From Mycobacterium sp. DL592 (GTDB lineage Bacteria; Actinomycetota; Actinomycetes; Mycobacteriales; Mycobacteriaceae), in the NCBI RefSeq assembly GCF_011694515.1, contig NZ_CP050192.1, forward strand, positions 4,532,427 through 4,596,426: 64,000 nt of DNA, read 5' to 3'. Positions 28,555 through 39,369 of this stretch are shown here, piece by piece. The notes under the pieces were generated by a model, which worked only from the letters and a program-made list of their open reading frames with translations, did not search any database and was not told where the DNA came from. Within the stretch, counting starts at the first letter, position 1; each line of letters starts with the position of its first letter. Position numbers and translations under genes: made by a program.

Positions 28555-28574
28555 GACGTGACCCTATCGAAAGT

Positions 28575-29363
28575 TCAGCGTTGGTAATTGGGGGCTTGCG
28601 TGCCGGCCTGGCTTGAGCCGCGCGGCTGCTGCGGACGCAGCGGGGGCGGCGAGTCGCTGCGGCCGGTCGGCAGCTCCCGACGACCTGCTGGTGCCAGCGG
28701 ACGGCCCGGCGATGCGTTGCGCCGGCCCGCGGACTGGGTGAGCGCACCCTGCTGGGGCAGCGGGGGCAGCACGCGCAACAGGTCGTTGAACTGCCGCACG
28801 GTGCGCAGCCCCTCGTCCCACTGGGCGCGGCTCGAGGTGATCGGCATGGACACCAACGTCCAGTTCTGTTCGTTCCACATGATCTCGGCACAGTCGGGTG
28901 CGGTGTGGGCGAAGGTGACCATGCGGCGGTCGCAGGCGCGACGGGCGGCGTCGAGGTTGGTGGAGTACACCATCCGCGGGCCGATGGCGCCGAGCAGCCA
29001 GATGTCGTTCTCGCGCGGCTCGGCGATGCCCTTGAGCCGCAAGTCCATCACCACGTTGGTGCCGACCTTGCGATGCAATGCGATGACGGTGGCGACGTCT
29101 TCGAGATCGAAGATGTACACCGCTTCACCGCGGATCTGGCCGAGCACCACATTGCGGGCGGTGACCTCACCGACAGTCGACATCACGCCGCGGGTCCAGC
29201 GGCTGATGATCTCGCTGGACTCGGGCTCGTAGTCGAAGCCGTGCGACCGGGCCCAGGACTTGCGGCGACGGCCGAGACCGCGGCGTCGGCCGAGGTCGAT
29301 GTATAGCAGCACCGCCGCGCCTACGAAGCAGAGCGCGGACAGCGTGAACCAGAACGGAACCAT
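28575..29363 (-). CDS. ttfA: TtfA-like trehalose monomycolate transport factor
   Basis: A 262-residue membrane-anchored protein. One N-terminal transmembrane helix (about 5-24) is followed by a basic stretch RRRGLGRRRK and a folded cytoplasmic domain of about 150 residues (KSWARSHGFDYEPESSEII through FNDLLRVL). The tail from about residue 205 is disordered and Pro/Gln/Arg-rich. It corresponds to Rv0383c/MSMEG_0736, shown to associate with MmpL3 and to be required for trehalose monomycolate transport to the envelope. Its -10 TACGCT lies seven bases before the ATG, indicating a leaderless message. Identity rests on overall resemblance and its place next to pyrE and clpB. Confidence 0.85.
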   Translation of the reverse strand: MVPFWFTLSALCFVGAAVLLYIDLGRRRGLGRRRKSWARSHGFDYEPESSEIISRWTRGVMSTVGEVTARNVVLGQIRGEAVYIFDLEDVATVIALHRKVGTNVVMDLRLKGIAEPRENDIWLLGAIGPRMVYSTNLDAARRACDRRMVTFAHTAPDCAEIMWNEQNWTLVSMPITSSRAQWDEGLRTVRQFNDLLRVLPPLPQQGALTQSAGRRNASPGRPLAPAGRRELPTGRSDSPPPLRPQQPRGSSQAGTQAPNYQR

Positions 29364-29472
29364 TAGCCCTAGCGTATCTGCTCACCCGCCAGAAGCGAGA
29401 ACTCCAGCAGGTCACAAGCGGATTACAGGCCGGGATCCTCGCATCGGGGGTACCGCGACCAGGTGTGGACCC

Positions 29473-30687
29473 TCACCCGATGGCCCTGGGCAGCGGGTAG
29501 TCCGGGTACTGCATGCCGTCGTAGAGCCGGACGCCCTTATCGCTGAACCGGGCGACGGCACTGGTCAACCGGCCCGGCAACGCCGATAGCGCCCAGCCGG
29601 CGCCGACGAGGGCGCGGACTCCAAGCTGCGATCTGGGCACCAGCGACTTGGCGACGGTCCGGGCGAACGCACGGCTGTGCCGCACCGGATCGGCCATCAC
29701 TGACTCGTAGGCGGCGAAGGCCGCGGTGTGATCGCCGCCTGCCCGCCCGAGTTCACCGGCCAGTACGTAGGCACCCAGCACCGCGAGGCTGGTGCTGCCG
29801 CCGACGCCCGGCCCCGGGCAGTAGCCCGCATCACCGACGAGTGTGACCCGGCCGCGCGACCAGCTGGTCAACTCGAGCTGAGTGATGGAATCGAAATAGA
29901 ACGTGCCCGGACCGTCGAGCTCGGCAAGCCAGCGATCGACGGTGGCGCCCAGACCGGTGAACACGCCTCGCAACAGTGCGCGCTGCCGCGCGTAGTCACG
30001 ATGGTGATACTCCAGCGGAGCCTCGGGGCAGAACAGAAAGACCGCGCGAGCGTCGTCGAGATGATCAGCGGTGTAGATCATCGCCCATCGGCGGGCGTCC
30101 AGGAAGCCCGTCAACTCGCCTTCGCGGGCAAGGCTTTTCGGCACCGAAAGCACAGCAAGATAGCCGCCGAGAAAGCGGCTGTGCCCGGCGTCGGGACCGA
30201 AGACCAGCTGTCGTACGCCCGAGTGCAGGCCGTCGGCCCCGATGACGATGTCGTAGCGTCGCCGCCCCGATCGGGCCAACTCCACGGTGCCGTCGTCGGC
30301 GATCGCGGTGATCTGTTCGCCGAAGATGTAGTCGACGTGTTGACGGCCGGCGTCGAAATAGATCTGGCTCAGATCGTCGCGCATGATCTCGACGTGCCGG
30401 TCAGACATCACCGACACCAATTTGAGGTAGTCGAGATCAGCCGGGCGCCGTGCCCCGATGCGGTGCAGCACCATCCGGGTAGTGCCGGTGGCCCAGGCCT
30501 GAATCTGGTCGATCACGCCCATCTGCTCGGAGATCTCCATCGCCGGACGGAACAGGTCGACGGCATGGCCGCCAGTTTTGCGCAGTTCCGGAGCGCGCTC
30601 GACCACCGTGACGTCGAATCCGCGGCGAGTCAACCAATAGGCCAGCACCGGTCCGGCGATGCTGGCGCCGGAAACGAGTACACGCAC
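29473..30687 (-). CDS. FAD-dependent monooxygenase (TetX/PHBH-like)
   Basis: A 404-residue flavoprotein. It opens with the GxGxxG-type loop VLVSGASIAGPVLAYWL (residues 3-19), followed by VVERAPELRKTGG. The middle has YDIVIGADGLHSGVRQLVFG (the DG motif), and GDAGYCPGPGVGGSTSLAVLGAYVLAGEL is the second FAD motif. Such enzymes hydroxylate aromatics or antibiotics using NAD(P)H and oxygen. GTG 30687 has an AGGAGATT site. The gene is divergent from a TetR gene with two operator-like repeats between them, so it is likely induced by a small molecule bound by that repressor. Confidence 0.9.
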   Translation of the reverse strand: MRVLVSGASIAGPVLAYWLTRRGFDVTVVERAPELRKTGGHAVDLFRPAMEISEQMGVIDQIQAWATGTTRMVLHRIGARRPADLDYLKLVSVMSDRHVEIMRDDLSQIYFDAGRQHVDYIFGEQITAIADDGTVELARSGRRRYDIVIGADGLHSGVRQLVFGPDAGHSRFLGGYLAVLSVPKSLAREGELTGFLDARRWAMIYTADHLDDARAVFLFCPEAPLEYHHRDYARQRALLRGVFTGLGATVDRWLAELDGPGTFYFDSITQLELTSWSRGRVTLVGDAGYCPGPGVGGSTSLAVLGAYVLAGELGRAGGDHTAAFAAYESVMADPVRHSRAFARTVAKSLVPRSQLGVRALVGAGWALSALPGRLTSAVARFSDKGVRLYDGMQYPDYPLPRAIG

Positions 30688-30697
30688 GGTGAATCTC

Positions 30698-30717
30698 CTT
30701 ACTTAACGGTCGGTAAG
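30698..30717. promoter_or_regulatory. TetR operator copy 1 (monooxygenase side)
   Basis: CTTACTTAACGGTCGGTAAG ends with CTTAC and GTAAG as inverted arms. It shares the core ACTTAACGRTCGGT with the second copy 32 bases away. It lies between the ribosome site of the monooxygenase gene and the TetR promoter. Confidence 0.7.
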
Positions 30718-30729
30718 CACATCACGCAG

Positions 30730-30749
30730 CTTACTTAACGATCGGTCAG
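30730..30749. promoter_or_regulatory. TetR operator copy 2 (regulator side)
   Basis: CTTACTTAACGATCGGTCAG matches the first copy at 18 of 20 positions and has the palindromic core CGATCG. The 32-base repeat spacing is about three helical turns, which would put two dimers on one DNA face. It ends next to TAGGGT (30751-30756), the -10 element of the TetR gene, six bases before GTG 30763. Confidence 0.7.
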
Positions 30750-30762
30750 TTAGGGTGGCTAC

Positions 30763-31317
30763 GTGACCAGGCCGTCGTCAGGAACCCGTGAACGGATCCA
30801 GGACGTCGCCCGTGAACTGTTCGGGCAGAAGGGCGTGCAGCGCACCAGCCTGCAGGACATCGCCGACCGGCTCGGCATCACCAAACCCGCGCTCTACTAC
30901 CACTTCAACTCACGCGAAGACCTGGTGCGCAGCATTCTGCAGCCGCTCATCGAGGAGGGCGAGCGCTTCGTCACCGAGCAGGAGGCTCGCGCCGTCGACC
31001 ATCCGGCCACGCCGCGCGAGCTGCTCGAGGGCTACTTCGACTTTCACTACCGCCACCGCACCGACCTGATGCTAGTGGTCACCGAACTGACCACTCTGGC
31101 CGACCTCGGCTTGATCGACACACTGCTGGCCTGGCGAGAACGGCTGTGCCGGTTGGTGTTCGGGCCCCGGCCCACCCTGGAGCAGTCGGCCCGCGGGGTC
31201 ATCGCATTCGGCGGTCTGCAGGACTGTTGCCTGCAATTCCCCGACAGTGCCCGTCGGCGATTGCGGGACGCGACCGTCGCCGGTGCGCTCGCCGCGCTGG
31301 GCATGCCCGACGCCTGA
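30763..31317 (+). CDS. TetR family transcriptional regulator
   Basis: A 184-residue regulator. The N-terminal helix-turn-helix is RERIQDVARELFGQKGVQR then LQDIADRLGITKPALYYHFNSREDLV (residues about 7-55). The ligand domain is short. No SD is seen and TAGGGT lies six bases upstream, so the message is probably leaderless from GTG 30763. Twin operator-like repeats in the divergent spacer indicate autoregulation and control of the monooxygenase gene. The gene ends at a strong terminator. Confidence 0.9.
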   Translation: MTRPSSGTRERIQDVARELFGQKGVQRTSLQDIADRLGITKPALYYHFNSREDLVRSILQPLIEEGERFVTEQEARAVDHPATPRELLEGYFDFHYRHRTDLMLVVTELTTLADLGLIDTLLAWRERLCRLVFGPRPTLEQSARGVIAFGGLQDCCLQFPDSARRRLRDATVAGALAALGMPDA

Positions 31318-31320
31318 ACG

Positions 31321-31356
31321 CACAAGGTCCCCGCACCGAAGTGCGGGGACCTTGTG
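31321..31356. terminator. Strong bidirectional terminator between TetR gene and clpB
   Basis: A 16-base perfect stem: CACAAGGTCCCCGCAC (31321-31336) and GTGCGGGGACCTTGTG (31341-31356), with a CGAA tetraloop. It starts three bases after the TetR stop and faces the clpB 3' end. Confidence 0.85.
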
Positions 31357-31357
31357 T

Positions 31358-31427
31358 GAGCGCTCATCCCAGCTCGAGGGTCTTCGCGCGAGCGCTCATC
31401 CCAGGCCCGCGGTCTTCGCGCGAGCGC

Positions 31428-31436
<9 letters not shown>
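31358..31436. repeat. Three tandem copies of a 32-base unit at the clpB 3' end
   Basis: GAGCGCTCATCCCAG begins at 31358, 31390 and 31422, an exact 32-base period. The first two copies are followed by a 6-base variable part and GGTCTTCGCGC; the third runs into the last codons and stop of clpB. GAGCGCTC is itself palindromic. The unit is therefore a duplication of the end of clpB into its 3' flank. Confidence 0.9.
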
Positions 31437-33974
<2,538 letters not shown>

Positions 33975-34026
33975 GACACCTCCATTTCGTCTAGAAAAGC
34001 TTGTCGAGGTTTACAACGCCGCCAAT

Positions 34027-34047
34027 GTTGAGTCTGTTCCGCTCAAG
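34027..34047. promoter_or_regulatory. HspR box (HAIR) upstream of clpB
   Basis: GTTGAGT (34027-34033), seven bases, GCTCAAG (34041-34047). It differs from the HAIR consensus CTTGAGT-N7-ACTCAAG at one base in each arm. It lies 53 bases before the clpB start. Confidence 0.85.
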
Positions 34048-34126
34048 TCTACGAATTTCCACGGATCTACGGTAGGGCCTTCCGGCACATCTTTTTCCGC
34101 CCCTCACTCGAACATATGATCGATCA

Positions 34127-34459
34127 ATGGGTGAGCGTACGTCGATCGGCTACAACGGCCAGCCCGTGCCGGCGCCGTTTCGGCCGGTGCGCCCACCGCA
34201 GCCCGTGCTCGTCGACCTGACCGCGCTGTTTCCCCGCGCGCCGCACCGCACCGGGCACTATCACCCGCACGGCCTACAGATGCACAAGGTCGTAGAAGGA
34301 ACGTTGAGCTGCTGGGGTCTGTGCGAGCAGGGCGACTGGTGGGGTCTGGTCACCTATGAGATCGCCTACGGAGCCAAGCGCAAGCCGGTGGACGCACTGG
34401 GTGCCGGCCTGGATGCTCAAACCCAGCACCAGGACATCGGGCACCCGCTGATGAGCTAA
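34127..34459 (+). CDS. Small conserved protein of unknown function
   Basis: A 110-residue protein with a Pro-rich N-terminus and a His-rich central part (HRTGHYHPHGLQMHK), then SCWGLCEQGDWWGLVTYEI and a polar C-terminus. There is no signal or membrane segment. The motif of paired Cys and Trp residues suggests a compact fold, but I do not recognise it. TATGAT (34115-34120) lies six bases before ATG 34127, suggesting a leaderless message. It is divergent from clpB, so HspR could affect it. Its stop overlaps that of the converging SDR gene by four bases. Confidence 0.7.
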   Translation: MGERTSIGYNGQPVPAPFRPVRPPQPVLVDLTALFPRAPHRTGHYHPHGLQMHKVVEGTLSCWGLCEQGDWWGLVTYEIAYGAKRKPVDALGAGLDAQTQHQDIGHPLMS

Positions 34460-35202
34460 ACGACGAACCCGCCGTCGACGGTGACATGGGCCCCGGTCAT
34501 GAACGCGGACTCGGGGCCGGCCAGGAAACTCACCACGGCGGCGATGTCACTGGTGTGGCCATACCGCCCCAGCGGCATGATGCTGCGCAGGCTGTCGGCG
34601 AACTCGCCCTCGTCGGGATTCATGTCGGTGGCGACCGGCCCGGGCTGGACGTTGTTGACGGTGATCCCGCGCGGGCCGAGTTCGCGGGCCAGCCCACGGG
34701 TAAACGACGCCACCGCGCCCTTGGTCATCGCGTACACCGAAAGCCCCGGGCCTGGCACCCGGTCGGCGTTGACGCTGCCGATGTTGATGATCCGTGCCCC
34801 TTCACCCAGGTGGGGAATCGCGCTGCGGGTCGCCCAGAACACGCCACCGATGTTGATCGCCACCATGGTGTCGAACTGCTCGGCGGTGAGGTCCTCGATG
34901 GCGGCTATCTCGGCGACGCCCGCATTGTTCACCAGGACGTCCAGGCCGCCGAGTTCGGCGATGCTGCGCTCGACCGCAGCTGCGATCTGGGACCGATCGG
35001 CGGCGTCGGCGCGGATCGCCACCGCCTTACCGCCGTTGCCCGCCACATCGGCGACCAGCTTCTCGGCCACGGCTGCCGAATTGGCATAGGTGAAGGCCAC
35101 GGCAGCTCCGTCGGCGGTCAGTCGCCGCACGATCTCCGCGCCGATGCCGCGCGATCCGCCGGTCACCAGTGCCCGCCGCCCAGTTAGTGATGCTGTGCTC
35201 AT
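34456..35202 (-). CDS. Short-chain dehydrogenase/reductase (FabG-like)
   Basis: A 248-residue classical SDR. TGGSRGIGAEIVRRL is the nucleotide loop (about 15-22), NNAG is near residue 90, and the active-site SVNADRVPGPGLSVYAMTK contains the catalytic Ser and Tyr-x-x-x-Lys. It ends GAHVTVDGGFVV, the standard C-terminal signature. It would reduce a keto group with NAD(P)H; the closest subgroup is the 3-oxoacyl-ACP reductase type, but the substrate is unknown. ATG 35202 with a GGGAG site is used; an upstream frame extends 28 residues without similarity. Confidence 0.9.
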   Translation of the reverse strand: MSTASLTGRRALVTGGSRGIGAEIVRRLTADGAAVAFTYANSAAVAEKLVADVAGNGGKAVAIRADAADRSQIAAAVERSIAELGGLDVLVNNAGVAEIAAIEDLTAEQFDTMVAINIGGVFWATRSAIPHLGEGARIINIGSVNADRVPGPGLSVYAMTKGAVASFTRGLARELGPRGITVNNVQPGPVATDMNPDEGEFADSLRSIMPLGRYGHTSDIAAVVSFLAGPESAFMTGAHVTVDGGFVV

Positions 35203-35298
35203 GGTCGATGCTCCCAGGGTTGTCGTGGCTTCGTTCGGGTCAAGCGTGGCAGCAGAGGCCGAGATTCCTGACGTGACGGGCATCACATAGATGGCAAC

Positions 35299-36243
35299 CT
35301 AGCTGTGGGAGTAGTCCCAGTACTGCAGCCACTGCACAGCCGCGAACAGCGTGAGCGTCGCCAGGTAGCCGGCGACCAGCACGGTGGCACCAACCATCGT
35401 GGTGCGCACCCCGGCCCCGTCGACGGGGTCGAGCCACCGGCGAAACCGCCGTCCGGCCCAGGGCATCAGCACCCACTGCAGCGCGGCAACGCTGACCACC
35501 TGGCTCAGCCACATCGCCAGCCACGGCGGGGCACCCGAACCATCGAGCAGCGGACCCACGAATCGCGACAACAGCATCACCGTCGGGTACAGCACCAACA
35601 GGATCAGCATCGCGGTCTTCCACTTCGGGGTGATCGCCGTGCGGCCGTTCTCGGTGCGAATCGTCGTACCGAAGGCCGTCGTGGCGAACACCTGGGAGAA
35701 CTCCCGGCTCAGACTCGAACGCAGCGGGCCGAGCGCGTCGATCCGTTCTTGCGACCCAAGCCAGGTCACCAGCTGATCATCGGTACGGAATCGCAACACC
35801 GAAAACGACTCACCGCTCGCGCCGGGGGCGAAGGCGCAGCACCCTTCGAAACCACCGAACCGAGAGCTCGCTCCGGCCAATTGCGCTTGCGCAGCGATGA
35901 ATTCGGCTTCCCTGCCGGCCGACACGGCGTGCCTGAACAGGCCCACACCGGAGGGCACCCGACCGTCCTCGGTGATCACCAGATCAGCGGTGGCGCGCAG
36001 GATGCCCCGCGCCTCACCGAGATCGAGCACTGCTCGGCGGGCGTCGCTGTCCAGCCACGCGTGCAGCGCCCGTTCAGTGCCGAAGCTGGCCGCGATGCCC
36101 CAGTCCAGGCGCGACTCCCCCAGCACCGAGACGCGGAAGTCGGTCGCCTCGCCGGCCGTCGCCTGCAGATCACCGGCCCACTTGGTGAAGCCGGCCGAGT
36201 CGTTCGTCGGGTGAAAGATCGTGACGACCGTCGCTGCGCTCAT
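35299..36243 (-). CDS. Two ABM-like domains with C-terminal membrane segments
   Basis: A 314-residue protein. Residues 1-95 and about 100-195 look like two antibiotic-biosynthesis-monooxygenase (ABM) ferredoxin-like domains (VVTIFHPTNDSAGFTKWAGDL and GLFRHAVSAGREAEFIAAQAQL openings). The C-terminal 110 residues have three hydrophobic segments (AMLILLVLYPTVMLLSRFVG, WLAMWLSQVVSVAALQWVLM, VGATVLVAGYLATLTLFAAV). ABM domains are often small oxygenases acting on quinones or haem; the membrane part would tether it. The start is 18 bases after the deaminase gene stop on the same strand, so the two may be co-transcribed. Confidence 0.75.
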   Translation of the reverse strand: MSAATVVTIFHPTNDSAGFTKWAGDLQATAGEATDFRVSVLGESRLDWGIAASFGTERALHAWLDSDARRAVLDLGEARGILRATADLVITEDGRVPSGVGLFRHAVSAGREAEFIAAQAQLAGASSRFGGFEGCCAFAPGASGESFSVLRFRTDDQLVTWLGSQERIDALGPLRSSLSREFSQVFATTAFGTTIRTENGRTAITPKWKTAMLILLVLYPTVMLLSRFVGPLLDGSGAPPWLAMWLSQVVSVAALQWVLMPWAGRRFRRWLDPVDGAGVRTTMVGATVLVAGYLATLTLFAAVQWLQYWDYSHS

Positions 36244-36261
36244 GGCCGTCAGGATCTCACC

Positions 36262-36828
36262 TCAGTAGGGATGCTTGCCGGGGCGGTGCTGCCATGCCTC
36301 GTAGGCAGCCGCCGCCAGGTCGGGCCGGAACTGCCGGATGGCGATGCTGCGCTGCGCATAGGGCTTGGCGAAATCGTCGTACTGAAACTCGTCGTCGAAA
36401 CCTATCCGGCTCGTCTCGGCGAGGTCGTTTGCGAAGTACACGGCGTCGATTCGGGCCCAGTAGATGGCGCTCATACACATCGGACAAGGTGCACCGCTGA
36501 TATAAATCTCATGTCCCATAAGCATTTTCGCCCTCATCGGCACCTTGTCAGCCGATCCAGGTGGACGTGGGACAAGTTCGAGGAGCGACTCGTTGACCCG
36601 GTCGACGGCAATCGTGGGCGCCTCCGGATTGAGTGTGGCGCATGCCCTCCTGATGGTCTCGATCTCCGCGTGCGCGGTGACATCACCGGTCAGCAGTACC
36701 CGATTCTGGCCGCGCGCAACGATCTCGCCGTCCTTGACGATCACCGCCCCGAACGGCCCGCCCCAGCCGTTATCCACCGACTCCTTGGCCAGCCGGCACG
36801 CCTCGACCATCAGCTCGTCAGGGCTCAT
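36262..36828 (-). CDS. Cytidine/guanine deaminase-like zinc enzyme
   Basis: A 188-residue protein of the deaminase fold. TAHAEIETI supplies the His zinc ligand and the catalytic Glu (HAE), and [12 protein letters not shown] the two Cys ligands (PCxxC). The early [22 protein letters not shown] is typical of guanine or tRNA-adenosine-type deaminases; overall length and motifs are closest to guanine deaminase-type enzymes. ATG 36828 has a GGAGGG site; the in-frame TTG further upstream is not needed. The likely role is purine salvage or detoxification. It precedes the ABM-like gene. Confidence 0.88.
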   Translation of the reverse strand: MSPDELMVEACRLAKESVDNGWGGPFGAVIVKDGEIVARGQNRVLLTGDVTAHAEIETIRRACATLNPEAPTIAVDRVNESLLELVPRPPGSADKVPMRAKMLMGHEIYISGAPCPMCMSAIYWARIDAVYFANDLAETSRIGFDDEFQYDDFAKPYAQRSIAIRQFRPDLAAAAYEAWQHRPGKHPY

Positions 36829-36907
36829 ATCGATTCCCTCCGCCGACAACCGATTTCGGATTCAGCCGCTACCGTAGCGCTTCGGTGTGCGCGCGCAACC
36901 CGAGCGC

Positions 36908-37318
36908 TCAGTACGCGCCGGCGTTCGGTGGCGATGTCGTGGCGTACGGATTGGTGACCGTGACGGTCGTCGTCGGAGTAGGCGTGGGGGAATTCTCCGG
37001 CGGCGGCGTCAACTCGCCAGCGGTCTCGACAGGCGGCGGTGGTGGCGGCCCGACGGTGGGGTTCAACTCCGTGGTGGAGATCGGCCGTGTTGTCGTCGTT
37101 GTCGTGGGCGTCCTGGAGGTCGTCGTCGACGTGGTTCGAGTCACCGACGACTGCGTCGCAGGACTCTCGCGGTGCCGTGAGCTCTGCGCGGTGTGGATCA
37201 CCGCGAACAGCAAGATCAGCAACAACAGCCCCGCTGCTATCCCCGAGACGTAGATCAGGGCGTTCTGGCGGCGACCGTGGCCGTCGTCACCCTTTTCCTC
37301 GTCGGCATCCGTGCCCAC
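36908..37318 (-). CDS. Single-pass membrane protein with Thr/Pro-rich outer tail
   Basis: A 136-residue protein. An acidic then basic N-terminus (GTDADEEKGDDGHGRRQ) is followed by one membrane helix (about 20-42) and a low-complexity extracytoplasmic tail of Thr, Ser and Pro (TTSTTTSRTPTTTTTTRP), a likely O-mannosylation substrate in mycobacteria. TACTAT (37327-37332) sits eight bases before GTG 37318, so I take that as a leaderless start; GTG 37324 would overlap the promoter spacer. The function is unknown. It is divergent from the GAP-family gene. Confidence 0.65.
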   Translation of the reverse strand: MGTDADEEKGDDGHGRRQNALIYVSGIAAGLLLLILLFAVIHTAQSSRHRESPATQSSVTRTTSTTTSRTPTTTTTTRPISTTELNPTVGPPPPPPVETAGELTPPPENSPTPTPTTTVTVTNPYATTSPPNAGAY

Positions 37319-37378
37319 GGGCACAGATAGTACGGTCAGCCGTGGCCGCACGTTGTCCGACTACGGCAGGAGACACCC

Positions 37379-38047
37379 GTGACGAGCAGTCTTGGCTCAG
37401 AGCTAGCCGAACTCATCCCGCTGGCGCTGGTGATCACGCTCTCGCCGCTGTCGATCATTCCCGGCATCCTGATGCTGCACACACCCGCTCCGCGCCCGAC
37501 CAGCATGGCCTTCCTGCTCGGCTGGATTGTCGGCATCGGCGGTCTGACGGCGGGGTTCGTGGCGATCTCGAACGCGCTCGGCGGGCTCAACAAGCAGCCG
37601 CAGTGGGCGCCCTACGTTCGCATCGCGATCGGTGTCGCGCTCATCGTGTTCGGGCTCTACCGATGGTTCACCCGCAACCGCTCCGCGCACACTCCGGCCT
37701 GGCTGACGTCGATGACCACCATCAAGCCCCCACGCGCTTTCGTCACCGCGGTCGTCCTCGCGGTGATCAACCCGAAGGTTCTGTTCATGTGTGCCGCAGC
37801 GGGTTTGGCCATCGGTTCAGCCGGCCTGGGTGCCACCGGTGCGTGGACCGCGGACCTGGTGTTCACCGCGGTCGCCGCGTCGTCGGTCGCGCTGCCGGTG
37901 CTGGCCTACCTGGTGGCCGGCGAGCGACTTGACGAGCCGCTGACCAAGCTGAAGAACTGGATGGAAGAAAAGCACGCGGTCCTAGTGGCGGGGATCCTCA
38001 TCGTCATCGGTGTGATGGTGTTGTACAAGGGCGTTCACGGCCTCTAG
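37379..38047 (+). CDS. GAP-family membrane protein (SfLAP-like)
   Basis: A 222-residue protein with about six membrane segments. The signature of the GAP (Gap, Sap, glycolipid-addressing) family is visible as ITLSPLSIIPGILMLHTPAPRPTSMAFLLGWIVG, with a conserved SP and P in the first helix, and the central VINPKVLFM. Relatives affect transport of glycopeptidolipids or other lipids to the surface in mycobacteria; the cargo here is unknown. GTG 37379 has an AGGAGAC site. A second member of the family is at 55447-56202. Confidence 0.82.
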   Translation: MTSSLGSELAELIPLALVITLSPLSIIPGILMLHTPAPRPTSMAFLLGWIVGIGGLTAGFVAISNALGGLNKQPQWAPYVRIAIGVALIVFGLYRWFTRNRSAHTPAWLTSMTTIKPPRAFVTAVVLAVINPKVLFMCAAAGLAIGSAGLGATGAWTADLVFTAVAASSVALPVLAYLVAGERLDEPLTKLKNWMEEKHAVLVAGILIVIGVMVLYKGVHGL

Positions 38048-38091
38048 CCGCAGGTGACTCCCACTCCGCTACCGCCCCTCGATGGTGGGCC

Positions 38092-38097
38092 TAAGAT
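38092..38097 (+). promoter_or_regulatory. -10 element of the flavohaemoglobin gene
   Basis: TAAGAT lies six bases before GTG 38104. There is no ribosome site, so the message is probably leaderless. Confidence 0.5.
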
Positions 38098-38103
38098 CGC
38101 GCC

Positions 38104-39273
38104 GTGGGCCTCGAGGATCGTGACGCACTGCTGGTGCTGCAGGCTGCGCTGGACCCGCACGCGGCCGGCTCCGACGAGCTGATCCGCCGCCTGTACACCC
38201 GGTGGTTCGCCATCGACACCGGGGTGCGGGACCTGTTCCCGCCCGAGCTGGGCCACCAGCGCGCGGTGTTCGGGCAGGCCATGCACTGGGTGTTTGGCGA
38301 GTTCGTGGCACAACGCGCACAGGCCCCGGTGGCCTTCCTGGCGCAGCTCGGCCGGGACCACCGCAAATACGGTGTGACGCAAGGGCATTACGCGACGTTG
38401 CGGCAGGCCTGGTACACCACGATGCGCAGCCACCTCATCGACGACTGGAGCCATGCGGTCGACGACGCCGCGACCCAGGCGATCAACCTGATCATCGGGA
38501 TCATGTCCGGGGCGGCCGACGCCGAGGAGGGCCCGGCCTGGTGGGACGGCACGGTCGTCGAACACCACCGGGTATCCCGTGACCTCGCGGTGGTGCGGCT
38601 GAAGCTGGATCGGCCGATGCCCTACCACCCGGGCCAGTACGTGAACGTCCAGATTCCGCAGTGGCCGCGGCGCTGGCGGTATCTGTCCCCCGCCATGCCG
38701 TCGGACCCGGACGGCTATATCGAGTTCCACGTCCGGTCCGTGCTCGGCGGGATGGTCAGCAACTCGATGGTCTCCGAGTGCGGCCCCGGCGACCGCTGGC
38801 GCCTGTCGAGCCCGCACGGCGCACTCGAGGTCGACCGCGACGGCGGCGACGTGCTGATGGTGGCGGGCAGCACCGGCCTCGCCCCGCTGCGGGCGATCAT
38901 CATGGACCTGTGCCGGTTCGGCGACAACCCGCGGGTCCACCTGTTCTTCGGTGCCCGCTATCCCTGCGAGCTCTACGACCTGCGCACCCTGTGGGAGATC
39001 GCAGCCACCAGCCCGTGGCTGTCGGTCTCGCCGGTGTCGGAGTATCCCGGCGACCCGCCGTGGGCTGCGGACTACCCCGACGTGCAACCGCCGCGCGGAC
39101 TGCACGTTCGCCAGACCGGGCGGCTGCCCGAGGTGGTGACGAAGTACGGCGGCTGGGGTGATCGGCAGATACTGATCTGCGGCGGACCCGACATGGTGCG
39201 CGCCACCCGCGAAGCCCTGATCAGCAAGGGCGCACCACCGGATCGCATCCAGCACGATCCGCTCTCGGGTTGA
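38104..39273 (+). CDS. Class II flavohaemoglobin-like oxidoreductase
   Basis: A 389-residue protein similar to Rv0385. Residues 1-140 are a globin domain (LIRRLYTRWFAIDTGVRDLFPPEL, with the haem-proximal region HRKYGVTQGHYATL). Residues about 150-390 are an FNR-like reductase with PGQYVNVQIPQWPRRWRYLSPA (FAD) and DVLMVAGSTGLAPLRAIIMD plus LICGGPDMV (nucleotide). Conventional flavohaemoglobins detoxify NO, but class II members in mycobacteria lack several canonical active-site residues, and the M. tuberculosis protein has been linked to D-lactate oxidation. GTG 38104 is the start. It is followed by a possible DosR box. Confidence 0.9.
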   Translation: MGLEDRDALLVLQAALDPHAAGSDELIRRLYTRWFAIDTGVRDLFPPELGHQRAVFGQAMHWVFGEFVAQRAQAPVAFLAQLGRDHRKYGVTQGHYATLRQAWYTTMRSHLIDDWSHAVDDAATQAINLIIGIMSGAADAEEGPAWWDGTVVEHHRVSRDLAVVRLKLDRPMPYHPGQYVNVQIPQWPRRWRYLSPAMPSDPDGYIEFHVRSVLGGMVSNSMVSECGPGDRWRLSSPHGALEVDRDGGDVLMVAGSTGLAPLRAIIMDLCRFGDNPRVHLFFGARYPCELYDLRTLWEIAATSPWLSVSPVSEYPGDPPWAADYPDVQPPRGLHVRQTGRLPEVVTKYGGWGDRQILICGGPDMVRATREALISKGAPPDRIQHDPLSG

Positions 39274-39293
39274 GGCCGCGGGCCACGACTTCT

Positions 39294-39307
39294 GTGACTT
39301 TCGTCCC
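39294..39307. promoter_or_regulatory. Candidate DosR box upstream of the acyl-CoA synthetase/E1-E2 operon
   Basis: On the complement the site reads GGGACGAAAGTCAC, with AA just before it on that strand. It matches the DosR consensus GGGACTWWAGTCCC except at two positions. It lies 63 bases before ATG 39370, a normal distance for activation. Confidence 0.55.
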
Positions 39308-39369
39308 TTACGTACACCTCTGCATGCGACGACCATCACAGTCCATGGGGTTGGTAATAAGGGGCTGGG

